Shown one piece after another: positions 1-8,876 of a stretch of 64,000 nt of DNA. Origin of the DNA: Gemmatimonadota bacterium (GTDB lineage: Bacteria; Gemmatimonadota; Gemmatimonadetes; Palauibacterales; Palauibacteraceae); assembly GCA_029262175.1 (NCBI GenBank), contig JAJCZV010000018.1, forward strand, positions 20,129 through 84,128. The letters are read 5' to 3'. The position numbers and the translations under genes are program-made. The notes under the pieces are model-generated. The model was not told the origin of the DNA, ran no database searches, and saw nothing but the letters and a program-made list of their open reading frames with translations. Every line of letters begins with the position of its first letter. The first letter of the stretch is position 1.

Positions 1-2
1 TC

Positions 3-242
3 GTTAAGAGCACGTATAACAACGTGTTACCTGTTGATATATCAAGTCTCGTAGTAGACGAAATCCACCTCGTCGGATCGAGGTGCGGCCCCTTCCCGGC
101 AGCGCTCGCGGCCCTAGAAGAGGGCCGCATCCAGGTGCTCGATCTCATCACGGATCGGTTCGCCTTGAGCGATGCCCGCGCGGCATTCAAGCGTGCCGGA
201 ACCTCTGGGGCCGGGAAGGTCCTGCTCTCCCCGACCGCCTGA
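3..242 (+). CDS. Zinc-type alcohol dehydrogenase (MDR superfamily), C-terminal fragment
   Basis: The frame is open from the window edge to a TGA at 240-242, so only about the last 79 residues are present. The readable tail includes VVDEIHLVGSRCGPFPAAL followed by a helix ending RAAFKRAGTSGAGKVLL, which is the usual C-terminal segment of medium-chain zinc-dependent dehydrogenases, where a final dimer strand is followed by an 'A...F..A...G.GKV(L/V)' closing strand. The cofactor-binding and zinc residues lie outside the window, so the substrate cannot be judged. It points toward the convergent minus-strand gene ending at 298. Family call is fairly sure; specificity unknown. Confidence 0.75.
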   Translation, partial: VKSTYNNVLPVDISSLVVDEIHLVGSRCGPFPAALAALEEGRIQVLDLITDRFALSDARAAFKRAGTSGAGKVLLSPTA

Positions 243-297
243 GCACCCCAGTTCCGCGTGCGCACCGTCCGGGTCGCGAGGAGTTTTCGATCTGTCC

Positions 298-741
298 TCA
301 AAACTCCGTAAAGTCCCAGCTCGCCTCGCACGCATCGAAAAGAGGTGGGTGCTCGACCGTCGCGAGCAAATCGTGGAGCATCTCGTGCTTGACGAGGCGA
401 CGGCTGTTGACGAACGCGGGCGCGAGGCTGATGTCGTGTGGTCGCTCCCACATCCCATTGCAGGAGAACCCGCGGCCGCAGGGGAACTGTGAGTCGCCAG
501 CGCTCAGCGGTGAGACCACCTCGAAGAATCGGAGCCGGTTGTAGTCCGCGGTAGCGCCGCTGCAACTCTGCAGTTCATTCCACCAAGCTCGATAGGCCAG
601 GTCAGGTAAGATCTGCTTTCGAACGAGCTCGGGTTCGGCCAGCGCTTGTGGGTCCAGAAACGGAGAACCCTCGCAGGCGGCGCTGAAGGCGCAAACGCCG
701 ACGATCAGCCCCCGCACCGTGCGAGTCACGGCTGGACTCAT
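298..741 (-). CDS. Small lipoprotein with HExxH-like motif
   Basis: 147 aa. The N-terminus has an arginine-containing stretch and a hydrophobic run ending FSAAC, a lipobox with lipid Cys near residue 23. Near the C-terminus the sequence KHEMLHDLL gives HExxH, which could bind zinc, but the protein is short for a full metallopeptidase and no third ligand is obvious. Several cysteines (around positions 60, 88, 94 and 138) may form disulfides. Its ATG overlaps the stop of the urate hydroxylase gene by the ATGA arrangement (738-741), so it is translationally coupled to that gene as last member of the urate run. I do not recognise the family; a role in purine use is only suggested by position. Confidence 0.75.
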   Translation of the reverse strand: MSPAVTRTVRGLIVGVCAFSAACEGSPFLDPQALAEPELVRKQILPDLAYRAWWNELQSCSGATADYNRLRFFEVVSPLSAGDSQFPCGRGFSCNGMWERPHDISLAPAFVNSRRLVKHEMLHDLLATVEHPPLFDACEASWDFTEF

Positions 742-1934
742 TGCGGTGGCTCTCCCGAGTCGATCCATGCGCCCAGCATGCCCCGCTCCTCGTCCGTCAT
801 ATTGGTGAGGTTCCCCAACGGCATGATCCTCGTCTCCACGGCCACCGCTCGAATCCGAGACCGGAGCGCCTCGACCTGCGCTCGGGTCTCCAGCAGGATC
901 CCTCCGGGTGCGGCCGCGAAAAGCTGGTTCGCGGGTTCCGCTGCGTGACACACCACGCAGCGAGCCAACAAAATCCCCTCGACCTGAGCGAACTCGACCG
1001 GCTCGGTCGAGATCCGGGCCCCCGCCCTTCCCCGCCCGTCGGTGCCCGAAGCGACCACCGCCACCGCCAACAACCCGAGGGCGGCCGCGGGGAAAAGCCA
1101 CGCGGGGGAGCGGCCCGAGTTGCGGACGTTGAATCCGTGACGGGTCACACCCCCTACCACAAAGAGTCCGAGCAAGATCGCCCAACCCCACGGGTGACCG
1201 TACGTAAACGGGTAGTGTGCACTGATCATGACGAAAAGGACGGGGAGCGTGAAGTAGTTGTTGTGACGCGATCGCATGGCCGCGCGAGCCCCTTCGGCCG
1301 GATCGGGGTCGCGACCTTCCTTGACCGCTTGTACGAGCTCGACATGCGCCGGGATAATCACGAAGAACACGTTCGCGGCCATGATCGTCCCCAGCAGTGC
1401 GCCGACGTGCATGTAGGCGCCCCGAGCGCTGAACAACTGGAACAGCCCGTAGGAAACGCCACCAATCAAGACAAGTCCGAGCAATGTGAAGGGACCGCTT
1501 CGCTTGGACAGCGAGGACTTACACAGCTGGTCGTACACGATCCACCCCACGCACAGGGTGCCCAGCGCGATCGCGATACCCAACGGTGGCGAAAGCGCGG
1601 CGACGCCGGGGTCCAAGAGATAGATCTCCGCACCCAAGTAGTAGACGAGGATCAAGAGCCCGAACCCGCTCATCCACGTGAGGTAGGCTTCCCATTTGAA
1701 CCAATGCAGGCGAGATAGCGTCCCGACCGGCACGGCCCGGTACTTCATGGCGCGGTAGAACGCACCACCGTGTACGGACCAGAGCTCGCCCTCGAGGTGC
1801 GGCTCTCGAGTCTCCGGTTCGGCGAGCTGATCGTTCAGCCAATTGAAGTAGAAAGATGCTCCGATCCAGGCCACGCCCGCGATGACGTGGACCCAACGAA
1901 CCACCAACTCGAGCCAGTCGAGCACGAGCATCAA
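738..1934 (-). CDS. puuD: Membrane urate hydroxylase with C-terminal cytochrome c domain
   Basis: 398 aa. Oxidises urate to 5-hydroxyisourate at the membrane, passing electrons to its own heme rather than to O2 as soluble uricase does. The N-terminal ~290 residues hold about eight hydrophobic helices beginning WLELVVRWVHVIAGVAWIG, typical of the Urate_ox_N (DUF989) family. The C-terminus carries a heme c site CVVCH (about residues 326-330) and a likely axial Met in RIMPLGN (about 371). It sits 39 bp after the HIU hydrolase gene, whose product uses its product. The match in length, architecture and neighbours makes this a confident call. Confidence 0.93.
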   Translation of the reverse strand: MMLVLDWLELVVRWVHVIAGVAWIGASFYFNWLNDQLAEPETREPHLEGELWSVHGGAFYRAMKYRAVPVGTLSRLHWFKWEAYLTWMSGFGLLILVYYLGAEIYLLDPGVAALSPPLGIAIALGTLCVGWIVYDQLCKSSLSKRSGPFTLLGLVLIGGVSYGLFQLFSARGAYMHVGALLGTIMAANVFFVIIPAHVELVQAVKEGRDPDPAEGARAAMRSRHNNYFTLPVLFVMISAHYPFTYGHPWGWAILLGLFVVGGVTRHGFNVRNSGRSPAWLFPAAALGLLAVAVVASGTDGRGRAGARISTEPVEFAQVEGILLARCVVCHAAEPANQLFAAAPGGILLETRAQVEALRSRIRAVAVETRIMPLGNLTNMTDEERGMLGAWIDSGEPPQ

Positions 1935-1973
1935 GGCTGGGGCGCCTGGCGAGAACCCGATGACCGCACGAGT

Positions 1974-2312
1974 TCAGCTACCGCGATAGGTCGTATAACC
2001 GAACGGACTGACGAGTAGCGGCACGTGGTAGTGCTCCGCTCGATCGCGGACAACGAACGACAATCGAACCGTCGGGAAAAACGCGTCGATGTCAGCGCCA
2101 GAGAAGTAGTCGGCCAACTCGAAACCGAGACGGTACCGACCCTCAACGAGATCGGAGTCTGGCACGAGGTCCGAGGCGCGGCCATCCGGATCGGTCGCCA
2201 CGACCGCAAGCATCGTCCACTCGTCGGCCTCGGTCAGAACTTCGAGGGTGACCGGCACCCCGGCGGCCGGTCGACCCGCCGCAGTGTCCAAGACGTGCGT
2301 CGAAATCCCCAT
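1974..2312 (-). CDS. uraH: 5-Hydroxyisourate hydrolase (transthyretin-like)
   Basis: 112 aa, the usual length. Hydrolyses 5-hydroxyisourate, the product of urate oxidation, to OHCU. Family hallmarks are all readable: the N-terminal STHVLD segment with His6, an Arg near position 45, His96 in YHVPLLVSP, and the terminal signature YRGS (109-112). No signal peptide, so it should be cytoplasmic. It lies 13 bp downstream of uraD and 39 bp upstream of the urate hydroxylase gene, matching the enzyme order of the pathway. High confidence. Confidence 0.95.
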   Translation of the reverse strand: MGISTHVLDTAAGRPAAGVPVTLEVLTEADEWTMLAVVATDPDGRASDLVPDSDLVEGRYRLGFELADYFSGADIDAFFPTVRLSFVVRDRAEHYHVPLLVSPFGYTTYRGS

Positions 2313-2325
2313 CGATTCTCCGTCC

Positions 2326-2820
2326 TCAGTCTATGTCGGCGATTCTGTCGAGTCGAATCGCGGTGATCTTCTCGTGCTCTCGTGCGGCGACATCGAGTTC
2401 TTCTGCGCGCTGATGCGACAGTCGGGATTGGAGCGCCTCCAGCATCTCCTCCGCCGTGAGCCCAGAGGCGCAGATCAGAAAGATGAAACCAAACCGTTCC
2501 TCGTACTCTTGATTTCCGTGCACCAAGGCTTCGAGTACATGCGGCGGCGCGCCGACTGCGCCGGCCTGTTCTTGCCGTGACCAGCGTTCACGAACATCGG
2601 TCGCCCCGATCCTGGGGTGCGCCTCGAATGCCTCGAGCCAATCGGACCGGTCAAGCTTGCGCCACTCGGTTCTAGCGGCGAGTTGGAGCGCATCTCGATC
2701 GGCGAACGGACGGCAATCGAGCATCGAATCCACCCAACGGCGCGATGCGCAACAGCGACGAAGCGCGTCGGTTGCGGCTTCCGTCGACGCCGAATTCAAA
2801 TAGATCGTGCCGTCGATCAC
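2326..2820 (-). CDS. uraD: OHCU decarboxylase
   Basis: 164 aa. Decarboxylates 2-oxo-4-hydroxy-4-carboxy-5-ureidoimidazoline to (S)-allantoin. The active-site segment AHPRIGA (His68, Pro69) and the following RWSRQEQAG match the family, as does the C-terminal helix RFGFIFLICASG. Stand-alone rather than fused to HIU hydrolase or uricase as in some bacteria. Its ATG overlaps the allantoicase stop by four bases (2817-2820), so the two are coupled. High confidence. Confidence 0.94.
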   Translation of the reverse strand: MIDGTIYLNSASTEAATDALRRCCASRRWVDSMLDCRPFADRDALQLAARTEWRKLDRSDWLEAFEAHPRIGATDVRERWSRQEQAGAVGAPPHVLEALVHGNQEYEERFGFIFLICASGLTAEEMLEALQSRLSHQRAEELDVAAREHEKITAIRLDRIADID

Positions 2821-3839
2821 GACGGATCGACGGGTCGGCCAAAAACGCGCAGTCGGGCCACGCCGCCATCAGGAAAAATGTTCAAACGGACGTGTGTCGC
2901 AACACCGCGCTCTTCTAATTCAGATACCCATTGATGCGTGGCGTGCGGTCGCAACTTCGTTTGGGGGAGCAGCGGTTGCCATTCCGCGTCTGTCGGTCTC
3001 CAGTTCGCCGCGTCAGGCCCCAGGTCGCAGAAGTCGAGCGACGCGGCGTCCGGGAAGTTTCCTTTGTAGTGATCCGTCTCCAGTCGTACTGCGTCGATCG
3101 AACCTCGGCAGCCAAGTTGAACGATGGCCCAGTCGTGTCCGGGGCCACGCCGTCGGCGAGTCTCCCAGCCTTGACCCATGTGAGTCGACGGGTTGGGAAG
3201 CAGGAGGTGCTGCGGTTGGCCGAACGTGGCGTCACTCGACTCGAGAACGAGCCCGCCCTGTGTCAGCCCCGCAAGATCGAGGGGTTCAGAGAGCTTGCCG
3301 AGGGCCGCCCAATCCGGCTTCACAGTGCCCAAGAGTCGGAGCCGGGCCACGCCGCCGTCGGGAAAGATCGTCAGTTTGACATGCGTCACCGTGGGGCCCG
3401 ACGTCGCGTCGAACTCGTGGTGCGCGTCCGGACCGAGCGGGGTCTCTGGCAAGAGCTCGACCCAATCCTCGCGACGTAGAAGATCCTCTCCCTTGCTGTC
3501 CGCCGGGGCGCTCAAACCGTGGAGCGTAAACGCCTCGGGCTGGTTCCCCTTGAAATGCGTGGTGTCGATCCCCACCCGCCGCACGACGCCGGGCGCTCCA
3601 AGGGCGATCATGCAGAAATCGTTGCCGGGCTTTCTGCGACGGCGGCTTTCCCACCCGTCCATCCATTTGCCCAGGTCGGTGTATTCGCCCTCTCGCCATT
3701 CGGCCGGTTCGGCTTTGAGCATGTTGTCCGCGGCCGCGAAGAACTCATCGTTTACGAAAACGACCCGCGCCCCGACCGCCTCGGCGACCAAATTCACGAG
3801 CGTCGGAGGCGTCGCCTCGTCGGCCGTCATCGCAGCCAC
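2817..3839 (-). CDS. alc: Allantoicase
   Basis: 340 aa. Hydrolyses allantoate to (S)-ureidoglycolate and urea. It has the duplicated allantoicase domain: each half carries a GWE(S/T)RRRR segment, an 'H.KGN.P' segment (about residues 90-110 and 240-260) and ends in the repeated FPDGGVARLR(L/V).G strand. It opens with LVAEAVGARVVFVNDEFFA, characteristic of the family. The ATG at 3839 lies 13 bp inside the allantoinase gene; a second ATG three codons on is equally possible. High confidence. Confidence 0.94.
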   Translation of the reverse strand: MAAMTADEATPPTLVNLVAEAVGARVVFVNDEFFAAADNMLKAEPAEWREGEYTDLGKWMDGWESRRRRKPGNDFCMIALGAPGVVRRVGIDTTHFKGNQPEAFTLHGLSAPADSKGEDLLRREDWVELLPETPLGPDAHHEFDATSGPTVTHVKLTIFPDGGVARLRLLGTVKPDWAALGKLSEPLDLAGLTQGGLVLESSDATFGQPQHLLLPNPSTHMGQGWETRRRRGPGHDWAIVQLGCRGSIDAVRLETDHYKGNFPDAASLDFCDLGPDAANWRPTDAEWQPLLPQTKLRPHATHQWVSELEERGVATHVRLNIFPDGGVARLRVFGRPVDPS

Positions 3840-5245
3840 GTGCCCGTACCCGAAACATCTTCACGGAACGACGCGGCTTTGTCGAAGCTCGGATGTGCGT
3901 ACACGAGTCGTCCTCTCGAAAGCGTTGCCTTGACCATTCCAACCATCGCCCTGCCAAGGTAAGGAGTGGCGGGGTGGCGGAACGCAATGTGTTCGACATC
4001 GAGAACAAACTCGGTGTCGGGATCGAAGATCGCGAGATCCGCGTCGGCGCCGACTCGAAGCGACCCCTTGGAGGCGTCGAGACCGGCGAGTGCGGCCGGC
4101 CCCCCGCTCAGCCAACGAGCGATATCCTCGAGGCGGCCGCCACGGCTCCGGCTCTCCGTCCAGACGACGGAGAGCGCCAGCCCCAGCGAAGCGATGCCAC
4201 CCCACGCGCTGAAGAACCCGCAGCCGCTCTTGAGTGCGGGGGGAGAGGGGCTGTGGTCGGTCGCCACGAAGTCGATCGAGCCGTCCGCGAGCCCGTCCCA
4301 CAATGCGCGCCGATCCGCGTCGTCTCGGATCGGGGGTGCGCACTTGTATTCCACCGCCCCGTCCGGGATCTCGTTCGCGTCAAAGGTCAGGTAGTGGGGA
4401 CACGTCTCAGCGGTCAGAGGAGCGCCGGCGGTTTTTGCCGCTCGAACGCGAGCCAAAGCCGAAGCCCCCGCGACATGTACGATGTGTACACGACATCCAG
4501 AGCTCAACGAGAGCTCGGCGATGAGATCGATGGCCGCCGCCTCGGCCTCGGGGGGCCGACTCTCGACCCACGACCGGTATTCGTTCGTGTCCGCTCCATT
4601 CCCCAGTCGATGACGCACGACTCGCGTAGCGGCAGCTACGATGTCGGGCGCTTCTGCGTGGACGAGCAGCGGGGCGTCCAACTCGGCCAGCCGGGGCATC
4701 GCCCTTGTCAGAAACGCCCGATCGACGGGGCCGAACTCCGGGATCCCCGAATCCACCAGGAACACCTTGAACCCGCGTGCACCTGCCTCCCACACCTGTT
4801 CGATCTCCGAAAGATTCGTGGGGACGAGGCCTGCCCAGAACCCGTAGTCGACGCAACAGGTCTTCGCCGCGGCCCGCCGCTTCGCTTCCAAGGCCCGCGC
4901 CGTGACCGTGACCGGGTCGCTGTTGAGCGGCATGTCCATCAGCGTCGTCACGCCTCCCGATGCGGCGGCTCGACTCGCCGTTTCGAACCCTTCCCAGTCG
5001 GTTCGGCCCGGCTCATTGATGTGGACGTGGGTGTCTACGAGCCCTGGCAGGATGACGAGATCCCCCAGATCGACCGCGCCGGGACCGGCGTCGTAGGATT
5101 CGACCGCGCCGATTCGGCCAGCCTCGATCGTCAGCGTTGCCGGCGCCACGCCCTCCGCGAGCACGACCCGGCGACTGCGGAGCTGCAGCGGCTCGCCGTG
5201 CGCGACCTCAGTCAGAGATCGCGATACTGCGAGTGCGGACGCCAC
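3827..5245 (-). CDS. allB: Allantoinase
   Basis: About 472 aa from a GTG at 5245. Opens the hydantoin ring of allantoin to allantoate. Amidohydrolase signatures are readable in order: GLVDTHVHINEPG (HxH metal ligands), GVTTLMDMP, FKVF (the lysine that is carboxylated in the family), HAEAPDI, VHIVHVAG and VATDHSP. The start is uncertain: no ATG fits the usual N-terminus, and the options are GTG 5245 or ATG 5284, both inside the 3' end of the upstream sialidase-fold gene, whose stop is at 5208. The 3' end overlaps allantoicase by 13 bp. Function is sure, start is not. Confidence 0.92.
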   Translation of the reverse strand: MASALAVSRSLTEVAHGEPLQLRSRRVVLAEGVAPATLTIEAGRIGAVESYDAGPGAVDLGDLVILPGLVDTHVHINEPGRTDWEGFETASRAAASGGVTTLMDMPLNSDPVTVTARALEAKRRAAAKTCCVDYGFWAGLVPTNLSEIEQVWEAGARGFKVFLVDSGIPEFGPVDRAFLTRAMPRLAELDAPLLVHAEAPDIVAAATRVVRHRLGNGADTNEYRSWVESRPPEAEAAAIDLIAELSLSSGCRVHIVHVAGASALARVRAAKTAGAPLTAETCPHYLTFDANEIPDGAVEYKCAPPIRDDADRRALWDGLADGSIDFVATDHSPSPPALKSGCGFFSAWGGIASLGLALSVVWTESRSRGGRLEDIARWLSGGPAALAGLDASKGSLRVGADADLAIFDPDTEFVLDVEHIAFRHPATPYLGRAMVGMVKATLSRGRLVYAHPSFDKAASFREDVSGTGTWLR

Positions 5246-6509
5246 CCGTCTCGCCCGGTAGCGTCCAAGCAAGGACCAACTCATCCGCGACACGAACCAA
5301 GCGGGGAAACCCGCTGGCACGCTCGCCCGATGTGTTTGACACCACGATCGGCGTTCCCATTTCGCCCGTCGCGGTCACCCGTCGCGCGAGGACGCGACCG
5401 GCCTCGTCAGAGGCTTCCAACCAGACCACGATCGCCGAACCATCGTCCAGCAGTTCGATGTCCAATCGTCCGAGCGGCACGCCTTCATCGATCCGAATGC
5501 GATCAGCAAACGTGGCGCCGCCGTCTTGCGAGAAAGCCACATACGCTTGGGGCTGGCCGCCGGCTCCGGTGTACCACGCGGCGGCAAGGGCTTGGCCGTC
5601 CGCGCTGAGTTGGGGGCCGTTGACGGGGCACCCGGGGATCTCCCATTCGTCCTGCGACACGTGGGTGGGTTCGCTCCACGCTTCGCCGGCTCCGCGGACG
5701 ACCGCGATGTCTCGGATCTCGTCCTCGCTCCGATCGCGGTAGGCGGCAACCAAGCCATCGCTGACCTGGGCGAGCGAGGTTTGACAGCACTCGCACGTCC
5801 GATCGTCTAGCAACACTTCGGGTCCGAGCGTCCCGTCGGGGGCCAGCGTACGGAACCGCGCGGACATCGCGCCGCGAATCCCACCCTCGTCGTGTCCCGA
5901 GCCCTCGCCTCCATAGGTCTCTGGAACCTGCATCGCCTGCCCATCCAGCCACGCGATGGCCGCGCCGTCGCCCCACGGCACCATCGACACGAAACCGTGC
6001 TCGGTGGGCGACTCGTCGTCGTGCACGCGGGCCGGTTCGGTCCAGGTCGCGCCATCGTCGGAAGACAACGACACCATGACGTGATACGCGTAAGTGGCAT
6101 CGGCGGTTTTCTCGAGCCAGTGCGCCGCTACCGTGCCGTCGGACATTTCGACCGATGACGGAAAGTCCGCCCAATTAGCGAACAGATGGTCCGACGACCG
6201 GATCGTGCGGGGTTCCGACCAACCGGCCGCCTCTCGCACGGCAAACCGTACGGAAGTGTGGTCTCCCTCGCCGGCCTCGAGCCAGGTCAACAAGGCTCGC
6301 CCATCCGCGCCGACCGCCAGATTCGGGCTCTGCGTGCCAGGAGGCAGGGCCAGCTCGATCGCACCCAACTCGAGGACCGGCACGGGCGCGGCAGAGGGTT
6401 CGCAAGAAGCGCTGAGCAAAGCCACCAAGCCGATCACAAGAGGGCCTTGCAACCTGCTTAGCCGAGCGGACGATTGGGCGAGTACTCGATCTTGGGTTTT
6501 CATACCCAC
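5208..6509 (-). CDS. Sialidase-fold (BNR/Asp-box) lipoprotein
   Basis: 433 aa. The N-terminus has a signal peptide with lipobox LLSASC (Cys about 36), so it is probably anchored to a membrane facing the periplasm or surface. At least two Asp-box repeats are clear, SSDDGATW and SQDGGATF, within a six-bladed-propeller-like pattern of 'G.A...W' strands. The arginine triad of true sialidases is not evident to me, so catalysis is unproven. It contains a Cys-rich patch (DRTCECCQTSL). It follows the decarboxylase gene by 49 bp and overlaps allantoinase. ATG 6503 is an alternative start. Confidence 0.78.
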   Translation of the reverse strand: MGMKTQDRVLAQSSARLSRLQGPLVIGLVALLSASCEPSAAPVPVLELGAIELALPPGTQSPNLAVGADGRALLTWLEAGEGDHTSVRFAVREAAGWSEPRTIRSSDHLFANWADFPSSVEMSDGTVAAHWLEKTADATYAYHVMVSLSSDDGATWTEPARVHDDESPTEHGFVSMVPWGDGAAIAWLDGQAMQVPETYGGEGSGHDEGGIRGAMSARFRTLAPDGTLGPEVLLDDRTCECCQTSLAQVSDGLVAAYRDRSEDEIRDIAVVRGAGEAWSEPTHVSQDEWEIPGCPVNGPQLSADGQALAAAWYTGAGGQPQAYVAFSQDGGATFADRIRIDEGVPLGRLDIELLDDGSAIVVWLEASDEAGRVLARRVTATGEMGTPIVVSNTSGERASGFPRLVRVADELVLAWTLPGETGGVRTRSIAISD

Positions 6510-6558
6510 AAAGATAAGGTCCGAACGCCTGGGGAACGAGCGCCCTCCCGTACAACCG

Positions 6559-8055
6559 CTAGGCGAGAGCCCAACGCTCTGGCTGCGCCTCCAGCTCCGC
6601 GACGCAGTCGCGTAAGATGGCTATGGCCAAGTCCGCGTGCTCGAGATGCGTTCGAAAGGCGAGAGCGGCAAAGCGGAGGACGAAGACGCCATCGATGGTC
6701 GTCGATGAGAGAAAGACGCGTCCATCGACATGTGTCGCTTCGATCAGCGCTCGATTGAACGCATTCGCATCACCCCGTTCGGGCACCCAGCGGTACGTCA
6801 CCACCGAGAGTTCCGGCTCCGGCCCCACTTCAAAACCAAACGCTTCCATCCGAGTGCGGAAGTAGCGCGCGAGCTCGAGTTTTTCTTCGAGACACGCTGC
6901 GAACGGCTCGACTCCGTGGAGCATCAGGGGCAGCCAAACGCGGAGCCCACGAAAGTGCTTTGTGAGTTCGGGAGAGAGCGCGGCCGGAGCGCGCAGTTCG
7001 CGCTCATCGCTCGCGGCATCTTGCATGTAGTGCGCATCGTACGTGTGCGCATTCGAAAGATGATCCCCGTCTCGCACCAGCACCGCGCCCGTTCCGTAGG
7101 GAAGAAAAAGAGCCTTGTGCGGATCCAAAACGATGGAGTCGGAGAGTTCCATGCCGGCGAGTCGCGAACGCACGGACTCGACCATCGCGAAGAACCCGCC
7201 GTAGGCGGCGTCGACATGGAACCAGAGGCCTTCGGTCTTGGCGATGCGGGCGATCGCCGGCAGCGGATCGATCGCCCCGACGTCGGTCGTCCCGGCCGAA
7301 CCGATGACGAGCCATGGCTTCAGACCGCGCTCCCGATCCTCGCGGACGAGCGCGGTGAGGGCATCGGGGCGCAGCCGAAATCGTTCGTCGAGCGGGACCT
7401 CACGGTGGACCGCTTCGCCCATTCCCGCCACGCGCAACGCTTTGCTCAAGCAGTGGTGCGCGTGCGAAGTCGAATATACCACGGCGCGCTCATAGTCTCT
7501 GGACCGGAGCCCCGCGGCTTCTCGAGCCGTCACGACGGCGATCAGACTCGCGACAGACCCGCCCGAGGCGAGGTTCCCTGCGTGTCCGGCGGGATAGCCG
7601 ATCAACTCCGCCATCCATCCCAGGACGAGGTTTTCCATCTCGACGCATCCCGGACCCGCGAACCACACGCCAGCGTACTCGTTGGTTACGGCCGCGACAT
7701 AGTCCGCCACCGCGGCCGAGTAGATTCCGCCTCCGGGAATGTACCCGAGGTGTCCGCCGTGGGCGGGCATGATGCCGGGGCCGACGACCGATTCATCGAC
7801 CCGGTGCAGGAGCTCGTCGATGCCGCGCGGCGCTCCGCCGACAGGCAGGTCCCGAATGCGAAGCGCCGCCGACTTATCGTGACCGTACGTCGGGCGATCC
7901 GGGAGCTCCTCTAGGAGACGCTGCGCGTACTCGTGCGCGGTCGTGAGGAGCGCCTCACGCTCTGCGTGGTCGGGATCGAGCGGCCGAGCCGCAGCTTCGA
8001 GCGCTAGGATCCGATTTCGTTGTTGGGAGTTGTCCTGGTTGCCGGCCGTACTCAC
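6559..8055 (-). CDS. PLP-dependent amino-acid decarboxylase (group II, aromatic/glutamate type)
   Basis: 498 aa from a GTG at 8055 that overlaps the stop of the upstream gene as GTGA. Fold-type I decarboxylase: the PAHGGHLGYIPGGG segment (about 97-110), HVDAAYGG (280-287) and the PLP lysine in LDPHKALFLPYG (Lys314) match the aromatic-L-amino-acid decarboxylase/tyrosine decarboxylase family. Active-site detail sufficient to choose the substrate cannot be read by eye. No signal peptide, so cytoplasmic. Reading upstream of 8055 is out-of-frame coding of the neighbouring gene and was excluded. Confidence 0.88.
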   Translation of the reverse strand: MSTAGNQDNSQQRNRILALEAAARPLDPDHAEREALLTTAHEYAQRLLEELPDRPTYGHDKSAALRIRDLPVGGAPRGIDELLHRVDESVVGPGIMPAHGGHLGYIPGGGIYSAAVADYVAAVTNEYAGVWFAGPGCVEMENLVLGWMAELIGYPAGHAGNLASGGSVASLIAVVTAREAAGLRSRDYERAVVYSTSHAHHCLSKALRVAGMGEAVHREVPLDERFRLRPDALTALVREDRERGLKPWLVIGSAGTTDVGAIDPLPAIARIAKTEGLWFHVDAAYGGFFAMVESVRSRLAGMELSDSIVLDPHKALFLPYGTGAVLVRDGDHLSNAHTYDAHYMQDAASDERELRAPAALSPELTKHFRGLRVWLPLMLHGVEPFAACLEEKLELARYFRTRMEAFGFEVGPEPELSVVTYRWVPERGDANAFNRALIEATHVDGRVFLSSTTIDGVFVLRFAALAFRTHLEHADLAIAILRDCVAELEAQPERWALA

Positions 8056-8744
8056 CGAAGCGGCGGTCGGGGCGGCGGGGCGCCGCGCTGTAATCGGCCG
8101 GCGCCGGTTCCGATCCGTCGACCTCCGCGCGCCGGCGAGGTGTTCGCGGCGCCGGCGCCTTTTCTCGCTCCACGATGCACCGGGATCAGCAGGACCGGTT
8201 CGGTCCCATGGGTCTCGGTAGCCGCCGGCTGATCCATGTCTTCTATCACTTCGATGACCCGGCCACCGGTCGCGCTTCCGATCCTGCGTCGCGGTCGTAT
8301 GATCTCGATGGGCGGGTCGCCAGGCGTGGTTCCGACAAACGTTTGGATGACGCGGGCGCGGATTCCGAGCGAGGCCAGCGTCGGCCCGTCCAAGCAACCG
8401 CAGGGCGCGAGTCCTAGATCGGAGCGGTATTCGTCGATCGCGGTTTCGACCTGCGACCCGAGCACGCCGTCCAAAGGACCCGGATCGTAGCCGCGTCGAT
8501 CGAGCGCTCGTTGGACGATGAGTACCTCCGAGTACGAAAGCGGAAGCGCCGCCTCGTATCGGGGGGCCCCGAGATCTTCCGACACCCGCGCCGTGACCCG
8601 GATCCCCGGACCGCGATCCACCCTGCTCTGACCGCCGGAGATCACCTCTACCGCCTGACCGTTCACGAGGCCCGGCCCGATCAGGGCCAACCCGAAGGCG
8701 GCAACGCCGACGCGGATGCTATGATTCAATCGTGAAGTCGTCAT
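8052..8744 (-). CDS. Secreted peptidoglycan-binding-domain protein
   Basis: 230 aa with an N-terminal signal peptide (about residues 10-30, ending GLVNGQA). Residues about 68-122 form a PG_binding_1 three-helix domain: LSYSEVLIVQRALDRRGYDP, followed by GPLDGVLGSQVETAIDEYR and a terminal GPTLASLGI. The last 90 residues are basic, proline-rich and low in predicted structure. First gene of the long minus-strand run, divergent from the serine hydrolase at 8877, and coupled to the decarboxylase by GTGA. The function beyond cell-wall binding is unknown. Confidence 0.75.
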   Translation of the reverse strand: MTTSRLNHSIRVGVAAFGLALIGPGLVNGQAVEVISGGQSRVDRGPGIRVTARVSEDLGAPRYEAALPLSYSEVLIVQRALDRRGYDPGPLDGVLGSQVETAIDEYRSDLGLAPCGCLDGPTLASLGIRARVIQTFVGTTPGDPPIEIIRPRRRIGSATGGRVIEVIEDMDQPAATETHGTEPVLLIPVHRGARKGAGAANTSPARGGRRIGTGAGRLQRGAPPPRPPLR

Positions 8745-8876
8745 GGTTCGATCCTACGGGCTGCCACGGGGCAGCGCGAGTCTTTTGGGGGTCGAAGGTG
8801 TAGCTCTACGCTGCTCTCGCTCTCGACGCGTCCGAGGAGCGAGCGTACGAGAACCTATACCTGTCGGAGAGGTCAT

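Noticed and set aside
3893..5608. A 571-codon plus-strand frame across allantoinase
   Set aside because: Antisense shadow of allB; composition Arg/Gly/Pro-rich and no recognisable motif.
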